Origin: Pseudomonadota bacterium
GTDB taxonomy: Bacteria > Pseudomonadota > Alphaproteobacteria > Acetobacterales > Acetobacteraceae
Assembly (NCBI GenBank): GCA_021798915.1
Contig: JAJZBM010000009.1
Location: forward strand, 1 to 64,000
Length of the DNA: 64,000 bases
Direction of reading: 5' to 3'
Each line of letters starts with the position of its first letter. The first letter of the stretch is position 1. Below, piece after piece: positions 39,759 to 48,827 of this stretch. A program made the position numbers and the translations under genes. Below the pieces are notes generated by a model. That model was not told the DNA's origin and made no database searches. It worked only from the letters and a program-made list of their open reading frames with translations.

Positions 39759-39770
39759 GCCTTCGTGGAG

Positions 39771-39798
39771 GATATACCCATCATGGGTATCGTATCAA
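39771..39798 (-). promoter_or_regulatory. copA promoter with palindromic operator
   Basis: Reading leftward, a TTGATA -35 element (39793-39798) and a TATATC -10 element (39771-39776) are separated by 16 bases. A perfect 17-base palindrome ATACCCAT-C-ATGGGTAT (39774-39790) fills the spacer and overlaps the -10. The TACCC/GGGTA half sites resemble operators of CsoR/RcnR-type metal repressors. Assignment to CsoR is inference; no regulator gene is adjacent. The implied leader before the GTG is very short. Confidence 0.6.
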
Positions 39799-39822
39799 GG
39801 GGCGGCGGCGCGCCCCGGCCCG

Positions 39823-40842
39823 CTATTTCGCAAGCAACCCCTCGGCGATCAGGGTCTCGGCGATCTGCACCGCGTTCAGCGCCGCCCCCTTGCGGAGATT
39901 ATCCGCAACACACCAGAAGCCGAGGCAATTGGGCCGCGTCGGGTCGCGGCGCAGGCGGCTCACATAGACGGCGTCCTCGCCCTGGCATTCGAGCGGCGTC
40001 ATGTAGCCGCCATCCTCGCGCTTGTCATAAAGCGCGACCCCCGGCGCCCGCGCGAGCAGGGCCCGCGCCTCGCTCACGCTGACCGGGCTCTCGAACTCGA
40101 CATCGAGCGCCTCGCCATGGCCGATGAACACCGGAACACGCACGCAGGTCGCGAAAACCTGAATGTCGGGGTCGAGAATCTTGCGGGTCTCGACCACCAT
40201 CTTCCACTCCTCCTTGGTCGCGCCATCCTCCATGAAATGGTCGATCTGGGGGATGCAGTTGAAGGCGATTTCCTTGGTGAAATGCTCGGGCTTGCTGGAA
40301 TCGGCGACGAAGACGGCGCGGGTGTGGCCATACAACTCGTCCATCGCCTCCTTGCCGGCGCCGGAGACCGATTGATAGGTCGAAACCACCACCCGGCGGA
40401 CGCGAAACCGCTCATGCAACGGCTTCAGCGCCACCACCATCTGGATGGTGCTGCAATTGGGGTTGGCGATGATGTTGCGCTTGCGGAAATTCTTGAGGTG
40501 ATGCGGATTGACCTCCGGCACCACCAACGGCACATCCGGCTCCATGCGGAACTGGCTGGTATTGTCGATGACGACACAGCCCGCCCGCGCGGCGCGCGGC
40601 GCGTGTTCGGCGGAAACCTTCGCGCCGGGGCTGAAAAGCCCGATCTCCCAGCCGGAAAAATCGAATTTTTCGAGGCTTTGGACACGGAGCGTGCGGTCGC
40701 CGAAGGAGACTTCGCTGCCCGCCGAGCGGCCGGAAGCGAGAGCGGCGATGTCAGAGACCGGAAATTTGCGCTCAACGAGTGTCTTGAGCATCTCCCGCCC
40801 GACCGCGCCCGTTGCCCCGACCACCGCGACTTTGTAGCCCAT
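39823..40842 (-). CDS. asd: Aspartate-semialdehyde dehydrogenase
   Basis: Asd reduces aspartyl phosphate to aspartate semialdehyde, the branch point to lysine, threonine and methionine. The 339-residue enzyme has the NADP motif VGATGAVGREML near residue 9, the catalytic Cys in NPNCSTIQM near 130, and a QIDHF...EEWKM substrate region followed by the catalytic His region RVPVFIGHGEALDVEF. The ATG at 40842 fits the family; the upstream open frame runs into repeat copy E. It lies upstream of copA on the same strand. Confidence 0.96.
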   Translation of the reverse strand: MGYKVAVVGATGAVGREMLKTLVERKFPVSDIAALASGRSAGSEVSFGDRTLRVQSLEKFDFSGWEIGLFSPGAKVSAEHAPRAARAGCVVIDNTSQFRMEPDVPLVVPEVNPHHLKNFRKRNIIANPNCSTIQMVVALKPLHERFRVRRVVVSTYQSVSGAGKEAMDELYGHTRAVFVADSSKPEHFTKEIAFNCIPQIDHFMEDGATKEEWKMVVETRKILDPDIQVFATCVRVPVFIGHGEALDVEFESPVSVSEARALLARAPGVALYDKREDGGYMTPLECQGEDAVYVSRLRRDPTRPNCLGFWCVADNLRKGAALNAVQIAETLIAEGLLAK

Positions 40843-40947
40843 TACCCGCTCCTCGCGCCAAAGGGCGGCCCACCCGCCCGAGACCGGCATAGCCAAAGGC
40901 GGGTTTCCCGGCAAGGCAAGGCAAGGGCAGGTCAGAAGAGGCAGATC

Positions 40948-41011
40948 GTTCTTTTTTATAAAAAAGAACCAAAAAATTTTTATCCGTTGCGGCAGTGCCT
41001 GCGGCACCGCC
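40948..41011 (-). repeat. Intergenic repeat, copy E (right and central hairpins only)
   Basis: This is a reverse-oriented copy with the right A/T hairpin (loop AT) and the central hairpin, one arm of which carries a single change (GGCACCGCC). The left module is absent. It lies between the beta-propeller gene and asd, both leftward. Confidence 0.9.
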
Positions 41012-41042
41012 GCGCCAAGGAACCGGAAAGCTTACGCGACGC

Positions 41043-42260
41043 TCACGGCCAGGGCGTCGCGATCGCCGCCGGGCCGCCGGGGACTGGAATTTTGACGCCG
41101 GGAATCAATTTCCCACCATGCCAGCGGAACACCTGCACTTCGTGCTCGCGCATGTTCTGGACCAGAATCAGCCGCCCATCGCGCGAGAACGCGACCCCCT
41201 GCGTCCAGCCACCATCGCTCGCTTCGGCGAGCTTGTGGAGCCGGGTGCCGGCACTGGTCAGGCCTTTGGCGGGAGCTTTCTCGACGGCGTAGAGGCTGAG
41301 AATGCCGCCCGGATTGGAAAACGGCGTCCCCGTCGGCTTCAGCGTGCCATTGATGGAATTCACCGCGAGATATTTGCCATCCGGCGAGAATTTCACCGCC
41401 TCCGGCCCATTGGCAACGCCGATCGTGTCGATGGTGCGGGGCGGCTGGGCGGTGAGGTCGATCAGACTGACCGTATCGACATCGCCATCGCTGCGCCCGA
41501 CATTGCTGACCACGGCGAGGGTGCCGGCGGGGTTGGTGTCCATGGTGTCGGGGGAAACGCCGGTGGTGATCGGGCGCGGATCGAGACTGAGCTTGCCGCC
41601 CGCGACATGCACCAGGCTCACCATGTGATCGCCGAGACGGCTCACCAGGATGAAGCTGCCGTCATGGGAAAAAACGATCCCGACCGGCTGGGATTTCGCG
41701 TTGTCGAGGGCGAATTTACCCGCCGGCTCGAGATGAGCGCCGTCGATCGCAAAGATCGAGATGGTGCCCTCGAAACGGTTGGCGACCAGCGCCATCCGCC
41801 CGTCCGGCGAAATCCGCACCGCCGAGGCGCCGGCACCGGCATGCAGCGTCTGGATCACCCGCGGCGGCGAAGTGGTGAGATCGACCACCGAGAGCCGGTC
41901 ATCGGGCGACGTGCCATCGGCGGTGGTGGGATCGGGTTTGGTCGCGGCGGTGACGAGCGCGAAGCGCGCGTCATGCCCGATCGCGACCGCCATCGGCGGG
42001 CCGACATCACTGAACGGAACCGCGATCGAGGCGGTAAGACGCGGCGGCATCACCGAAAGATCGATCACCGAAAGCGTATCGGGCTTGGCATCATGAATGC
42101 CGAGCATCTTGCCGTTGACGATGGTGGTGTGATTGTCGTTCGCCGAAAGGGCGAAATCCGCCGGATCGGCGGCGTTCGCTGGCGGCGCGAGCGCGAGCCA
42201 AACCGAGGCCGCCGCCCCGCCCAACAGCGATGCCAGTCGGGATCTGCGCATGTTCTTCAC
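41043..42260 (-). CDS. Periplasmic YncE/YVTN-type beta-propeller protein
   Basis: This 405-residue secreted protein has a signal peptide (about 1-30, cleavage near ANA-AD). The remainder contains propeller blades with recurring patterns: a DxLSVxDL strand, then PPR, and SPDGRxALVANR or FSxDGSFILVSR. These fit the lactonase/YncE-like seven-bladed fold. The C-terminus has EHEVQVFRWHGGKLIPG. Function unknown; such proteins include 6-phosphogluconolactonase-like and cell-surface binding proteins. It stands alone, followed by repeat copy E. Confidence 0.83.
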   Translation of the reverse strand: MKNMRRSRLASLLGGAAASVWLALAPPANAADPADFALSANDNHTTIVNGKMLGIHDAKPDTLSVIDLSVMPPRLTASIAVPFSDVGPPMAVAIGHDARFALVTAATKPDPTTADGTSPDDRLSVVDLTTSPPRVIQTLHAGAGASAVRISPDGRMALVANRFEGTISIFAIDGAHLEPAGKFALDNAKSQPVGIVFSHDGSFILVSRLGDHMVSLVHVAGGKLSLDPRPITTGVSPDTMDTNPAGTLAVVSNVGRSDGDVDTVSLIDLTAQPPRTIDTIGVANGPEAVKFSPDGKYLAVNSINGTLKPTGTPFSNPGGILSLYAVEKAPAKGLTSAGTRLHKLAEASDGGWTQGVAFSRDGRLILVQNMREHEVQVFRWHGGKLIPGVKIPVPGGPAAIATPWP

Positions 42261-42312
42261 CCTCCCCCGTGTTTTTTCTCACCGACCTCTATAGCGCCCT
42301 CTCGGCGTCCCG

Positions 42313-43254
42313 TCAGCCGGCAAACGCGATTTTGAGGGACGCCGCGATCATCGCCACCGCCTCGTTCGCGGCCGGGATCAGTTTCCCCATGGTGAGGAAG
42401 CCGTGGATCATGCCCTCGACACAAAGCCGCGTCACCGGGACGCCGGCGGCGGCGAGGCGGGCGGCGTAATCCTCGCCCTCGTCGCACAGCGGATCACAGC
42501 CGGCGGTCAGCACCAGGGCGGGCGGGAGATTGCCGAGCGAAGCGGCGCGGAGCGGCGAAGCCCGCCAATCGGCGCCATCCTCGATGCCGCGGAGATAATG
42601 GTCGCGAAACCACAGCATCGTCGGGCGGGTGAGCAGCAGCCCCTCGGCGAAACGCTCATGCGAGGGATGGGTCATGGCGAATTCGGTCGCCGGATAGATC
42701 AGCACCTGCCGCGTGAGCTTCGGGCCGCCATGGTCGCGGGCGTGGAGCGCGACCACGGCGGCGAGATTGCCGCCGGCGCTGTCACCGCCGACCGCGAGCC
42801 GCGCCCCATCGATCCCGAGTTCGCCACCATGCCCGGCGATCCAGGCGGTGGCGGCGATGGCGTCCTCGACGGCGGCGGGGAATTTATGCTCGGGCGCCAA
42901 CCGGTAATCGACCGCAACCACCGCCGCGCCGGCGCCGTTGGCGATCTGGCGGCAGACCACGTCATGGGTGTCGAGATCGCCGATCACCCAGCCGCCGCCG
43001 TGGAAATAGATCAGCGCCGGGAGCGCCGTGCCCGCCGCCGCCCCGAGCGGACGATAGAGGCGGGCCGGGATCGTGGCGCCGGCGCCGATCATGACATCGC
43101 GCACCTCACCCATCTCCGGCGGCTCGGGCGCGAGCACGGCGCGGGCGTTGCGGGAGAATTGCCGCGCCTCCGCCGACGCAAGCGTCTCATAGGGCGGGCG
43201 GCCGGAGAGGCGGATCATTTCCAGAACCTTGGCGGCATGGACATCGAGCGGCAT
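42313..43254 (-). CDS. Alpha/beta hydrolase of the hormone-sensitive lipase family
   Basis: This is a 313-residue esterase. The oxyanion motif YFHGGGWVIGD lies near residue 83, the nucleophile elbow GDSAGGN near 152, and the Asp and His of the triad appear in AGCDPLCDEG near 250 and GMIHGFLTM near 280. These are diagnostic of the HSL (bacterial family IV) lipases. The ATG at 43254 begins MPLDVHAAKVLEM with a GAGGAGAAA site. Physiological ester unknown. Confidence 0.92.
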   Translation of the reverse strand: MPLDVHAAKVLEMIRLSGRPPYETLASAEARQFSRNARAVLAPEPPEMGEVRDVMIGAGATIPARLYRPLGAAAGTALPALIYFHGGGWVIGDLDTHDVVCRQIANGAGAAVVAVDYRLAPEHKFPAAVEDAIAATAWIAGHGGELGIDGARLAVGGDSAGGNLAAVVALHARDHGGPKLTRQVLIYPATEFAMTHPSHERFAEGLLLTRPTMLWFRDHYLRGIEDGADWRASPLRAASLGNLPPALVLTAGCDPLCDEGEDYAARLAAAGVPVTRLCVEGMIHGFLTMGKLIPAANEAVAMIAASLKIAFAG

Positions 43255-43381
43255 GGACGTTTCTCCTCGCACGGTTGGTCTCGCGCCGTCATGGGCGCGG
43301 TGGACACCGATTTCGGGCCATTGCGGACCAAATGGCAAGGTGGGGGCGATCAGCTATTCGACGTCACCCTATTCGGTATCG

Positions 43382-44170
43382 TCATTCGGTATCGTCCCCG
43401 GGCGCCCCGAATCCGGGTGGTGGCGTGTAGCCCTGCGGCGGCGCATAGCCGCTGCTCGGCGCGTAGCCCTGGGGTGGCGCGTAACCCTGGGGTGGCGGCG
43501 CATAGCCATAGCCTTGCGGCGGCGGATAGCCCTGCCCCTGCGGCGCCGCATATTGCGGATTCGGCGCATAGCCATACCCCTGCGGCGGCGGATAGCCCTG
43601 GGGCGGCGGGTAATTGGGCGCATAATTAGCCGGCGGCGCATAGGTGGGTGGCGCATAGGTGGGTGGGGCCGTGGCGTAAGCCGGCGCGCCATATTCGATC
43701 CCGGTCGGGGCGAATAGCGGCGGCCCGAACACCACCGGCGGCGGCGCCATCACCACCGCCGGGGCGTAGATCGGCGGCGCGAAAATGATCGGCGGCGGCG
43801 AGGCGATGAACGCACCGAGACCGATGCCGATCCCCAGCCCGCCAACGAACAGGCCAGGCCCCCACCAGGGCGCCCAACCGCCCCAGCCAAAGCCGCCAAA
43901 CCCCCACGGCCGCCCCCACGGCCCGCCCCAGGGGCCATGCCAGCCACCCCAACCGCCATGCCAGCCACCCCAGCCGCCGCGCCAGCCGCCATACCCACCG
44001 CGCCAGCCACCATAGCCACCGTGGAAGCCGCCATAGCCGCCGTGAAACCCGCCGAAACCGCCATGAAATCCACCCCCTCCGCCCCCATGCCAATCGGCCT
44101 TGGCCGGCGGCGCAAGCAAAGCGGCCACGCCGAGACCGATCACGGCGAGGCGGAAAATTTTACGAGGCAT
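43382..44170 (-). CDS. Secreted Gly/Trp/His-rich and Pro/Gln/Tyr-repeat protein
   Basis: This 262-residue low-complexity protein has four zones. The first is a signal peptide (about 1-26, cleavage near AKA-DW). Next is a tandem GG repeat zone (about 27-95) built from FHGGYGG and WHGGWGG/WRGGYGG units. Then comes a hydrophobic Gly-rich stretch GLFVGGLGIGIGLGAFIAS (about 105-123). Last is a Pro-rich tail with repeated PPQGY, YAPP and PPTYAPP units to the end. Repeats are visible in the DNA as well. It is probably an envelope or surface protein; function unknown. It is divergent from ftsB. Confidence 0.75.
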   Translation of the reverse strand: MPRKIFRLAVIGLGVAALLAPPAKADWHGGGGGGFHGGFGGFHGGYGGFHGGYGGWRGGYGGWRGGWGGWHGGWGGWHGPWGGPWGRPWGFGGFGWGGWAPWWGPGLFVGGLGIGIGLGAFIASPPPIIFAPPIYAPAVVMAPPPVVFGPPLFAPTGIEYGAPAYATAPPTYAPPTYAPPANYAPNYPPPQGYPPPQGYGYAPNPQYAAPQGQGYPPPQGYGYAPPPQGYAPPQGYAPSSGYAPPQGYTPPPGFGAPGDDTE

Positions 44171-44400
44171 CGATCGTCTCCTTCGTCCCCATCGCGGCAG
44201 ATGGCGCCGGGCATGATAGGCCGGGCAAACGCCCCTGGACAGCCGGGGAATGCTCTACTCTAGCCACGGAATAATGGCGAGGATCGGGCGGGATTGTATC
44301 TTTTTGGTAAGTCTTTTCTGTCATGGTGGTGGTCACAAACCCTTCCGCACCATCACCGCCGCGCGTATGATCGCGGCCGAGTCACGACATAGGTTTTGGC

Positions 44401-44745
44401 ATGTCCCCCTCGCTCGCCCGTTTGCGCAATTCCATGAAACGCCAGACGAAAGCGGCACTGCCGCCGCTGTTGTTCCTGGCGCTTGCGGGATATTTCGCCT
44501 GGAATGCAACCCGCGGTGATCTCGGTCTTCGGGCTTACGCCGCGCGCGAGCAGGATCTGGCGCGCGCCGAGGCGCAACGGGCCATGGCCGCCGAGGATGT
44601 CACGACCTGGCAGCGCCGGATCGCCGCTCTCCGCGCCGAGCATCTCGATCCCGACGTCATCGACGAGCGCGCCCGCGCCATGCTCAACCTCGCCGATCCG
44701 ACCGATATCGTCGTTCCTTTCGGCCGTCTCGGTCCGGCTTACTGA
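44401..44745 (+). CDS. ftsB: Septum formation initiator FtsB/DivIC-family protein
   Basis: This 114-residue protein has a basic N-terminus, one membrane segment (about 19-37), a coiled coil (about 50-85, EQDLARAEAQRAMAAEDVTTWQRRIAAL) and the family ending LDPDVIDERARAMLNLADPTDIVV. This fits the divisome protein FtsB, which bridges FtsL and FtsQ in the periplasm. Alphaproteobacteria commonly carry this gene just before the pdh operon, as here, though enolase is not upstream in this window. The start could be the ATG 11 codons downstream. Confidence 0.9.
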   Translation: MSPSLARLRNSMKRQTKAALPPLLFLALAGYFAWNATRGDLGLRAYAAREQDLARAEAQRAMAAEDVTTWQRRIAALRAEHLDPDVIDERARAMLNLADPTDIVVPFGRLGPAY

Positions 44746-45080
44746 GCCGCGGCGCGACAAAAAATTCCGCCACCCGCTCCGGCAATCTTGCTGCGTCACC
44801 ATCATGCGCCGCGATTGAAACCTGCGCCGATGGCGCCAGCGGCGCAATCTCCTGACCGACGCGGACGTCAGAATCACGGCCGGACAGGCTGTTAACCGGA
44901 TTTCGGTTAAAGTCATCTATCGCACTGCACAATCACGGGTTTTTGCCAATTTGCGCTTGCCGCGCGCGAGGCTCCGGGCTAGTCCCACCCAGAGAGAGCC
45001 CCCGGGATCGGTCCCTGGGGCGACGGTCTCGGCGCCGGGCTCGCCGGCGTTCGCGGGGCAATAAACCGGGGGGCATCGCT
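44746..45080. promoter_or_regulatory. Leader and control region of the pyruvate dehydrogenase operon
   Basis: This 335-base gap between ftsB and pdhA contains no convincing gene. It holds a perfect inverted repeat TTAACCG-N5-CGGTTAA at 44892-44910, a candidate operator, and G+C-rich stem-forming sequence at about 44998-45062 before the pdhA start. Both roles are inferred from symmetry only. Confidence 0.4.
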
Positions 45081-46106
45081 ATGGCGCGGTCAGGCAAAAT
45101 CGCGGGACGCAGCGGCAAGGCTGGTGGCGCGAAGGGAGCGCCCGGGCTCGGGCGTGACATCCTGCTTCGGGCCTATCACGACATGCTGCTGATCCGCCGC
45201 TTCGAGGAGAAGGCCGGCCAGCTCTACGGCATGGGCCTGATCGGCGGCTTCTGCCATCTCTATATCGGCCAGGAAGCAGTGGTGGTCGGGGTGCAGATGG
45301 CGCTCTCGCCGGGCGACCAGGTGATCACCAGTTATCGCGATCACGGCCACATGTTGGCGACCGGCATGGACCCGCGCGGCGTCATGGCCGAACTCACCGG
45401 CCGGCGCGACGGGTATTCGCACGGCAAGGGCGGCTCGATGCACATGTTCTCGCGCGAGAAGAACTTCTTCGGCGGCCACGGCATCGTCGGTGCCCAAGTC
45501 AGCCTCGGCGCCGGGCTCGCCTTCGCCAATCGCTATCGCGGCAATGATCGCGTCGCCGTGACCTATTTCGGTGAGGGCGCATCGAGCCAGGGCCAGGTCT
45601 ATGAAAGTTTCAATCTCGCCGCCTTGATGAAGCTCCCGGTGTTGTTCGTCATCGAAAACAACAAATACGGCATGGGCACCAGCGTCGAACGGTCCAGCGC
45701 CTCCCATGATCTGTCGCAGAACGGCGCTCCCTGGGGCATTCCCGGCGCCCAGGTCGATGGCATGGATGTCGAGGCGGTCCACGCCGCCGCCGCCGCCGCC
45801 ATCGCCCATTGCCGCGCCGGTGAGGGGCCGTATCTCCTCGAAATGAAGACCTACCGCTATCGCGGCCACTCGATGTCCGATCCGGCCAAATACCGCTCGC
45901 GCGAGGAGGTCCAGAAAATGCGCAGCGAACGCGACTGCATCGATCACGCCCGCCAGCATCTCGCCGGTCTCGGCGTCGAGGAGGGGGAACTCAAGGCGAT
46001 CGATGATGCGGTGAAGAAACAGATCCAGGAGGCGGCGGATTTCGCGCAGGCTTCCCCCGAGCCGGACCCCGCCGAACTCTGGACCAACGTGCTGGCGGAG
46101 GCGTGA
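45081..46106 (+). CDS. pdhA: Pyruvate dehydrogenase E1 component, alpha subunit
   Basis: The alpha subunit binds thiamine diphosphate and decarboxylates pyruvate with PdhB. The 341 residues include [31 protein letters not shown] near 40, [10 protein letters not shown] near 115 and the cofactor motif around residues 158-195 ending [11 protein letters not shown]. In that motif the usual GDG reads GEG. The phosphoserine-loop-like [14 protein letters not shown] follows near 258. A basic linker of about 30 residues precedes the core. The stop is one base from the pdhB start. Confidence 0.95.
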   Translation: MARSGKIAGRSGKAGGAKGAPGLGRDILLRAYHDMLLIRRFEEKAGQLYGMGLIGGFCHLYIGQEAVVVGVQMALSPGDQVITSYRDHGHMLATGMDPRGVMAELTGRRDGYSHGKGGSMHMFSREKNFFGGHGIVGAQVSLGAGLAFANRYRGNDRVAVTYFGEGASSQGQVYESFNLAALMKLPVLFVIENNKYGMGTSVERSSASHDLSQNGAPWGIPGAQVDGMDVEAVHAAAAAAIAHCRAGEGPYLLEMKTYRYRGHSMSDPAKYRSREEVQKMRSERDCIDHARQHLAGLGVEEGELKAIDDAVKKQIQEAADFAQASPEPDPAELWTNVLAEA

Positions 46107-46107
46107 G

Positions 46108-46350
46108 ATGGCGACCGAAATCCTGATGCCGGCGCTGTCGCCGACGATGACCGAGGGCAAGCTGGCGCGCTGGCTGAAAAAAGAGGGCGATATGGTGCGC
46201 GCCGGCGACGTCATCGCCGAAATCGAGACCGACAAGGCGACGATGGAGGTCGAGGCCGTCGATGAAGGCGTGCTCGGCAAGATTCTCGTCGCCGAGGGCA
46301 GCGAAGGGGTCGCGGTGAACACGCCGATCGCGGTGCTCACCGGCGAGGGC
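46108..46350 (+). repeat. Lipoyl-domain direct repeat, unit 1 (pdhB)
   Basis: The first 240 or so bases of pdhB closely match the first 240 of pdhC (47493-47735), including an identical run around the lysine-binding region. The spacing is about 1.4 kb. Confidence 0.85.
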
Positions 46351-47481
46351 GAGGCGGCCGACGCGGCCCCGGCCGCGAAACCCGCCCCGGCGACCAAGCC
46401 GGCGACCATGCCAACCCCGGCCGCGCCAACCCCGGCCGCGCCCCCGGCCCATGCACCCGCGCCGCTCGCCGCGGAGGAGAAGGATTGGGGGCCGGTCGCG
46501 ACCATCACCGTCCGCGAGGCGCTGCGCGACGCCATGGCCGCCGAAATGCGCCGGGATGCGGATGTGTTCCTGCTCGGCGAGGAGGTCGCGCAGTATCAGG
46601 GCGCCTATAAAATCAGCCAGGGCCTGCTCGAGGAATTCGGGGAAAAGCGGGTGATCGACACGCCGATCACCGAGCACGGCTTCACCGGGCTTGCGGTCGG
46701 CGCGGCGATGGCCGGGCTCAAGCCGATCCTCGAATTCATGACTTTCAATTTCGCGATGCAGGCGATCGACCAGATCATCAACTCCGCCGCCAAGACACGC
46801 TACATGTCGGGCGGGCAGATGAGCTGCCCGATCGTCTTTCGCGGCCCCAACGGCGCTGCATCCCGCGTCGCCGCCCAGCACAGCCAGTGCTATGCGAGCT
46901 GGTATGCGCATGTGCCGGGCCTCAAGGTCGTCGCCCCGTGGTCGGCGGCCGACGCCAAGGGGCTGCTGCGCGCCGCGATCCGCGACCCCAACCCGGTGAT
47001 CTTCCTCGAAAACGAAATTCTCTACGGCCACAGCTTCGATTGCCCGACCGCCGAGGATTTCGTGCTGCCGATCGGGCGCGCGAAAATCGAGCGGCCGGGC
47101 AAGCACGTCACCCTGATCGGGTTTTCGATCACCGTCGGCACCGCGCTCGCCGCAGCGGAAGCGCTGGCCGCCGAGGGGATCGAGGCCGAGGTGATCAATC
47201 TCCGCACCATCCGTCCGCTCGATATCGAAACCATCGTGGCATCGGTGAAAAAAACCAACCGCCTGGTCACCATCGAGGAAGGCTGGCCATTCGCCGGCAT
47301 CGGCGCCGAGATCGCGATGCAGGTGATCGAACACTGTTTCGACTGGCTGGATGCACCGCCGGCGCGTGTCCATGGCGTCGATGTGCCGCTGCCTTATGCC
47401 GCCAATCTCGAAAAACTGGCGCTGCCGCAGCCGGATTGGGTGATCGACGCGGTGCGCAAAACCGTCCGCGGCATGGGCTGA
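46108..47481 (+). CDS. pdhB: Pyruvate dehydrogenase E1 component, beta subunit with lipoyl domain
   Basis: This 457-residue protein has an N-terminal lipoyl domain (about 1-80, lysine in ETDKATMEV), an Ala/Pro linker (about 85-120) and the E1-beta transketolase-type core (about 130-457) with [25 protein letters not shown], and the C-terminal transketolase domain. The fusion of lipoyl domain to E1-beta is known in alphaproteobacteria. Its lipoyl-coding DNA is very similar to that of the next gene. Second gene of pdhABC-lpd. Confidence 0.95.
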   Translation: MATEILMPALSPTMTEGKLARWLKKEGDMVRAGDVIAEIETDKATMEVEAVDEGVLGKILVAEGSEGVAVNTPIAVLTGEGEAADAAPAAKPAPATKPATMPTPAAPTPAAPPAHAPAPLAAEEKDWGPVATITVREALRDAMAAEMRRDADVFLLGEEVAQYQGAYKISQGLLEEFGEKRVIDTPITEHGFTGLAVGAAMAGLKPILEFMTFNFAMQAIDQIINSAAKTRYMSGGQMSCPIVFRGPNGAASRVAAQHSQCYASWYAHVPGLKVVAPWSAADAKGLLRAAIRDPNPVIFLENEILYGHSFDCPTAEDFVLPIGRAKIERPGKHVTLIGFSITVGTALAAAEALAAEGIEAEVINLRTIRPLDIETIVASVKKTNRLVTIEEGWPFAGIGAEIAMQVIEHCFDWLDAPPARVHGVDVPLPYAANLEKLALPQPDWVIDAVRKTVRGMG

Positions 47482-47492
47482 GGGAGAACATC

Positions 47493-47735
47493 ATGGCCAT
47501 CAACATCCTGATGCCGGCCTTGTCGCCGACGATGACCGAAGGCACGCTGGCGCGCTGGCTGAAGAAAGAAGGCGACACCATCCGCGCCGGCGACGTCATC
47601 GCCGAGATCGAGACCGACAAAGCAACGATGGAGGTCGAGGCCGTCGATGAAGGCGTGCTCGGCAAGATCCTCGTCGCCGAAGGCAGCGCCGGGGTCAAGG
47701 TCAACGCGCCGATCGCGATCCTCGTCGCCGAGGGC
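47493..47735 (+). repeat. Lipoyl-domain direct repeat, unit 2 (pdhC)
   Basis: This unit is the counterpart of 46108-46350. Differences are mostly synonymous, with the region around [20 protein letters not shown] nearly unchanged. Confidence 0.85.
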
Positions 47736-48806
47736 GAGAAAGTGCCGGAGGCCGCACCACCGGCACCGGCACCGGCACCGGCACTGGCGAAACCGGAGGC
47801 CGCGAAGCCGGAGCCAGCCAAATCCGATTCCCCGCAACCGCCCCCCGCCACGCCGGCGGCGAAACCGGCCGCTGCCGCTGCGGACAGCGCCGATCACGGC
47901 GAGCGGATTTTCGCCTCCCCCCTCGCCCGCCGTATGGCGCTGCAGGCGGGGATCGATCTCGCACACCTCACCGGGAGCGGCCCGAACGGCCGGATCGTCA
48001 AGGCCGATATCGAAGCCGCGCTCCGCAAGCCGGCCGCCGCGCCGAGTCCCGCGGCCACATCGGCGGCCACACCCGCCCCGGCGGCGCCACGCGCCAGCGC
48101 GATCACCGCGCCGCACGAACTCGTGCCCCATTCCTCGATGCGCAAAATCATTGCCCGCCGCTTGAGCGAGGCCAAACAGCAGATCCCGCATTTCTATCTC
48201 TCGCTCGATATCGGGCTCGACCCACTCCTCGATCTTCGCACCACACTGAACGCGAAAGCGCCCAAAACCGGGCCCGGCGCCTTCAAACTTTCGGTCAATG
48301 ACCTGATCATCAAGGCGGCGGCGATCGCCCTCCGGCGCGTCCCGCGCGTCAATGCGAGCTTCACCGAGGAGGGCATCGCCTATTACCGCGATGTCGATAT
48401 CAGCGTCGCGGTCGCCATCCCGGACGGTCTGATCACCCCGATCATCCGCGCCGCCGACCAGAAAGGCTTAGCTGTCATCAGCAATGAAATGAAGGCGCTC
48501 GCCGAGCGGGCGCGGGCGGGCAAGCTCAAGCCGGAGGAATACCAGGGCGGCGGCTTCTCGATTTCCAATCTCGGCATGTTCGGCATCACCGCGTTTTCGG
48601 CGATCATCAACCCGCCGCAAAGCGCGATCCTTGCGGTCGGCACGGGGGAAAAGCGCGCCGTGGTGAAGGGCGACGCGATCGCCATCGCAACCATGATGAC
48701 CTGCACCCTGAGCGTCGATCACCGCGTCGTCGATGGCGCGCTCGGCGCCGAATGGCTCGCGGCCTTCAAGGCGATCATTGAGGATCCGCTGAGCCTGATG
48801 CTCTGA
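47493..48806 (+). CDS. pdhC: Pyruvate dehydrogenase E2 (dihydrolipoamide acetyltransferase)
   Basis: E2 forms the core of the complex and transfers the acetyl group to CoA. The 437 residues comprise one lipoyl domain (about 1-80), a long Ala/Pro linker, an E3/E1-binding domain (about 145-180, [29 protein letters not shown]), another linker, and the catalytic domain (about 210-437) ending with the active-site motif [16 protein letters not shown]. The ATG at 47493 has a GGGAG site. Its upstream open frame is a shadow of pdhB. Confidence 0.96.
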   Translation: MAINILMPALSPTMTEGTLARWLKKEGDTIRAGDVIAEIETDKATMEVEAVDEGVLGKILVAEGSAGVKVNAPIAILVAEGEKVPEAAPPAPAPAPALAKPEAAKPEPAKSDSPQPPPATPAAKPAAAAADSADHGERIFASPLARRMALQAGIDLAHLTGSGPNGRIVKADIEAALRKPAAAPSPAATSAATPAPAAPRASAITAPHELVPHSSMRKIIARRLSEAKQQIPHFYLSLDIGLDPLLDLRTTLNAKAPKTGPGAFKLSVNDLIIKAAAIALRRVPRVNASFTEEGIAYYRDVDISVAVAIPDGLITPIIRAADQKGLAVISNEMKALAERARAGKLKPEEYQGGGFSISNLGMFGITAFSAIINPPQSAILAVGTGEKRAVVKGDAIAIATMMTCTLSVDHRVVDGALGAEWLAAFKAIIEDPLSLML

Positions 48807-48827
48807 CAACCCGAACGGGAGCCGGAA

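Noticed and set aside
37641-40082. An 813-codon plus-strand frame opposite copA and the asd 3' end
   Set aside because: It crosses two real minus-strand genes and is a compositional shadow rich in Arg, Asp and His.
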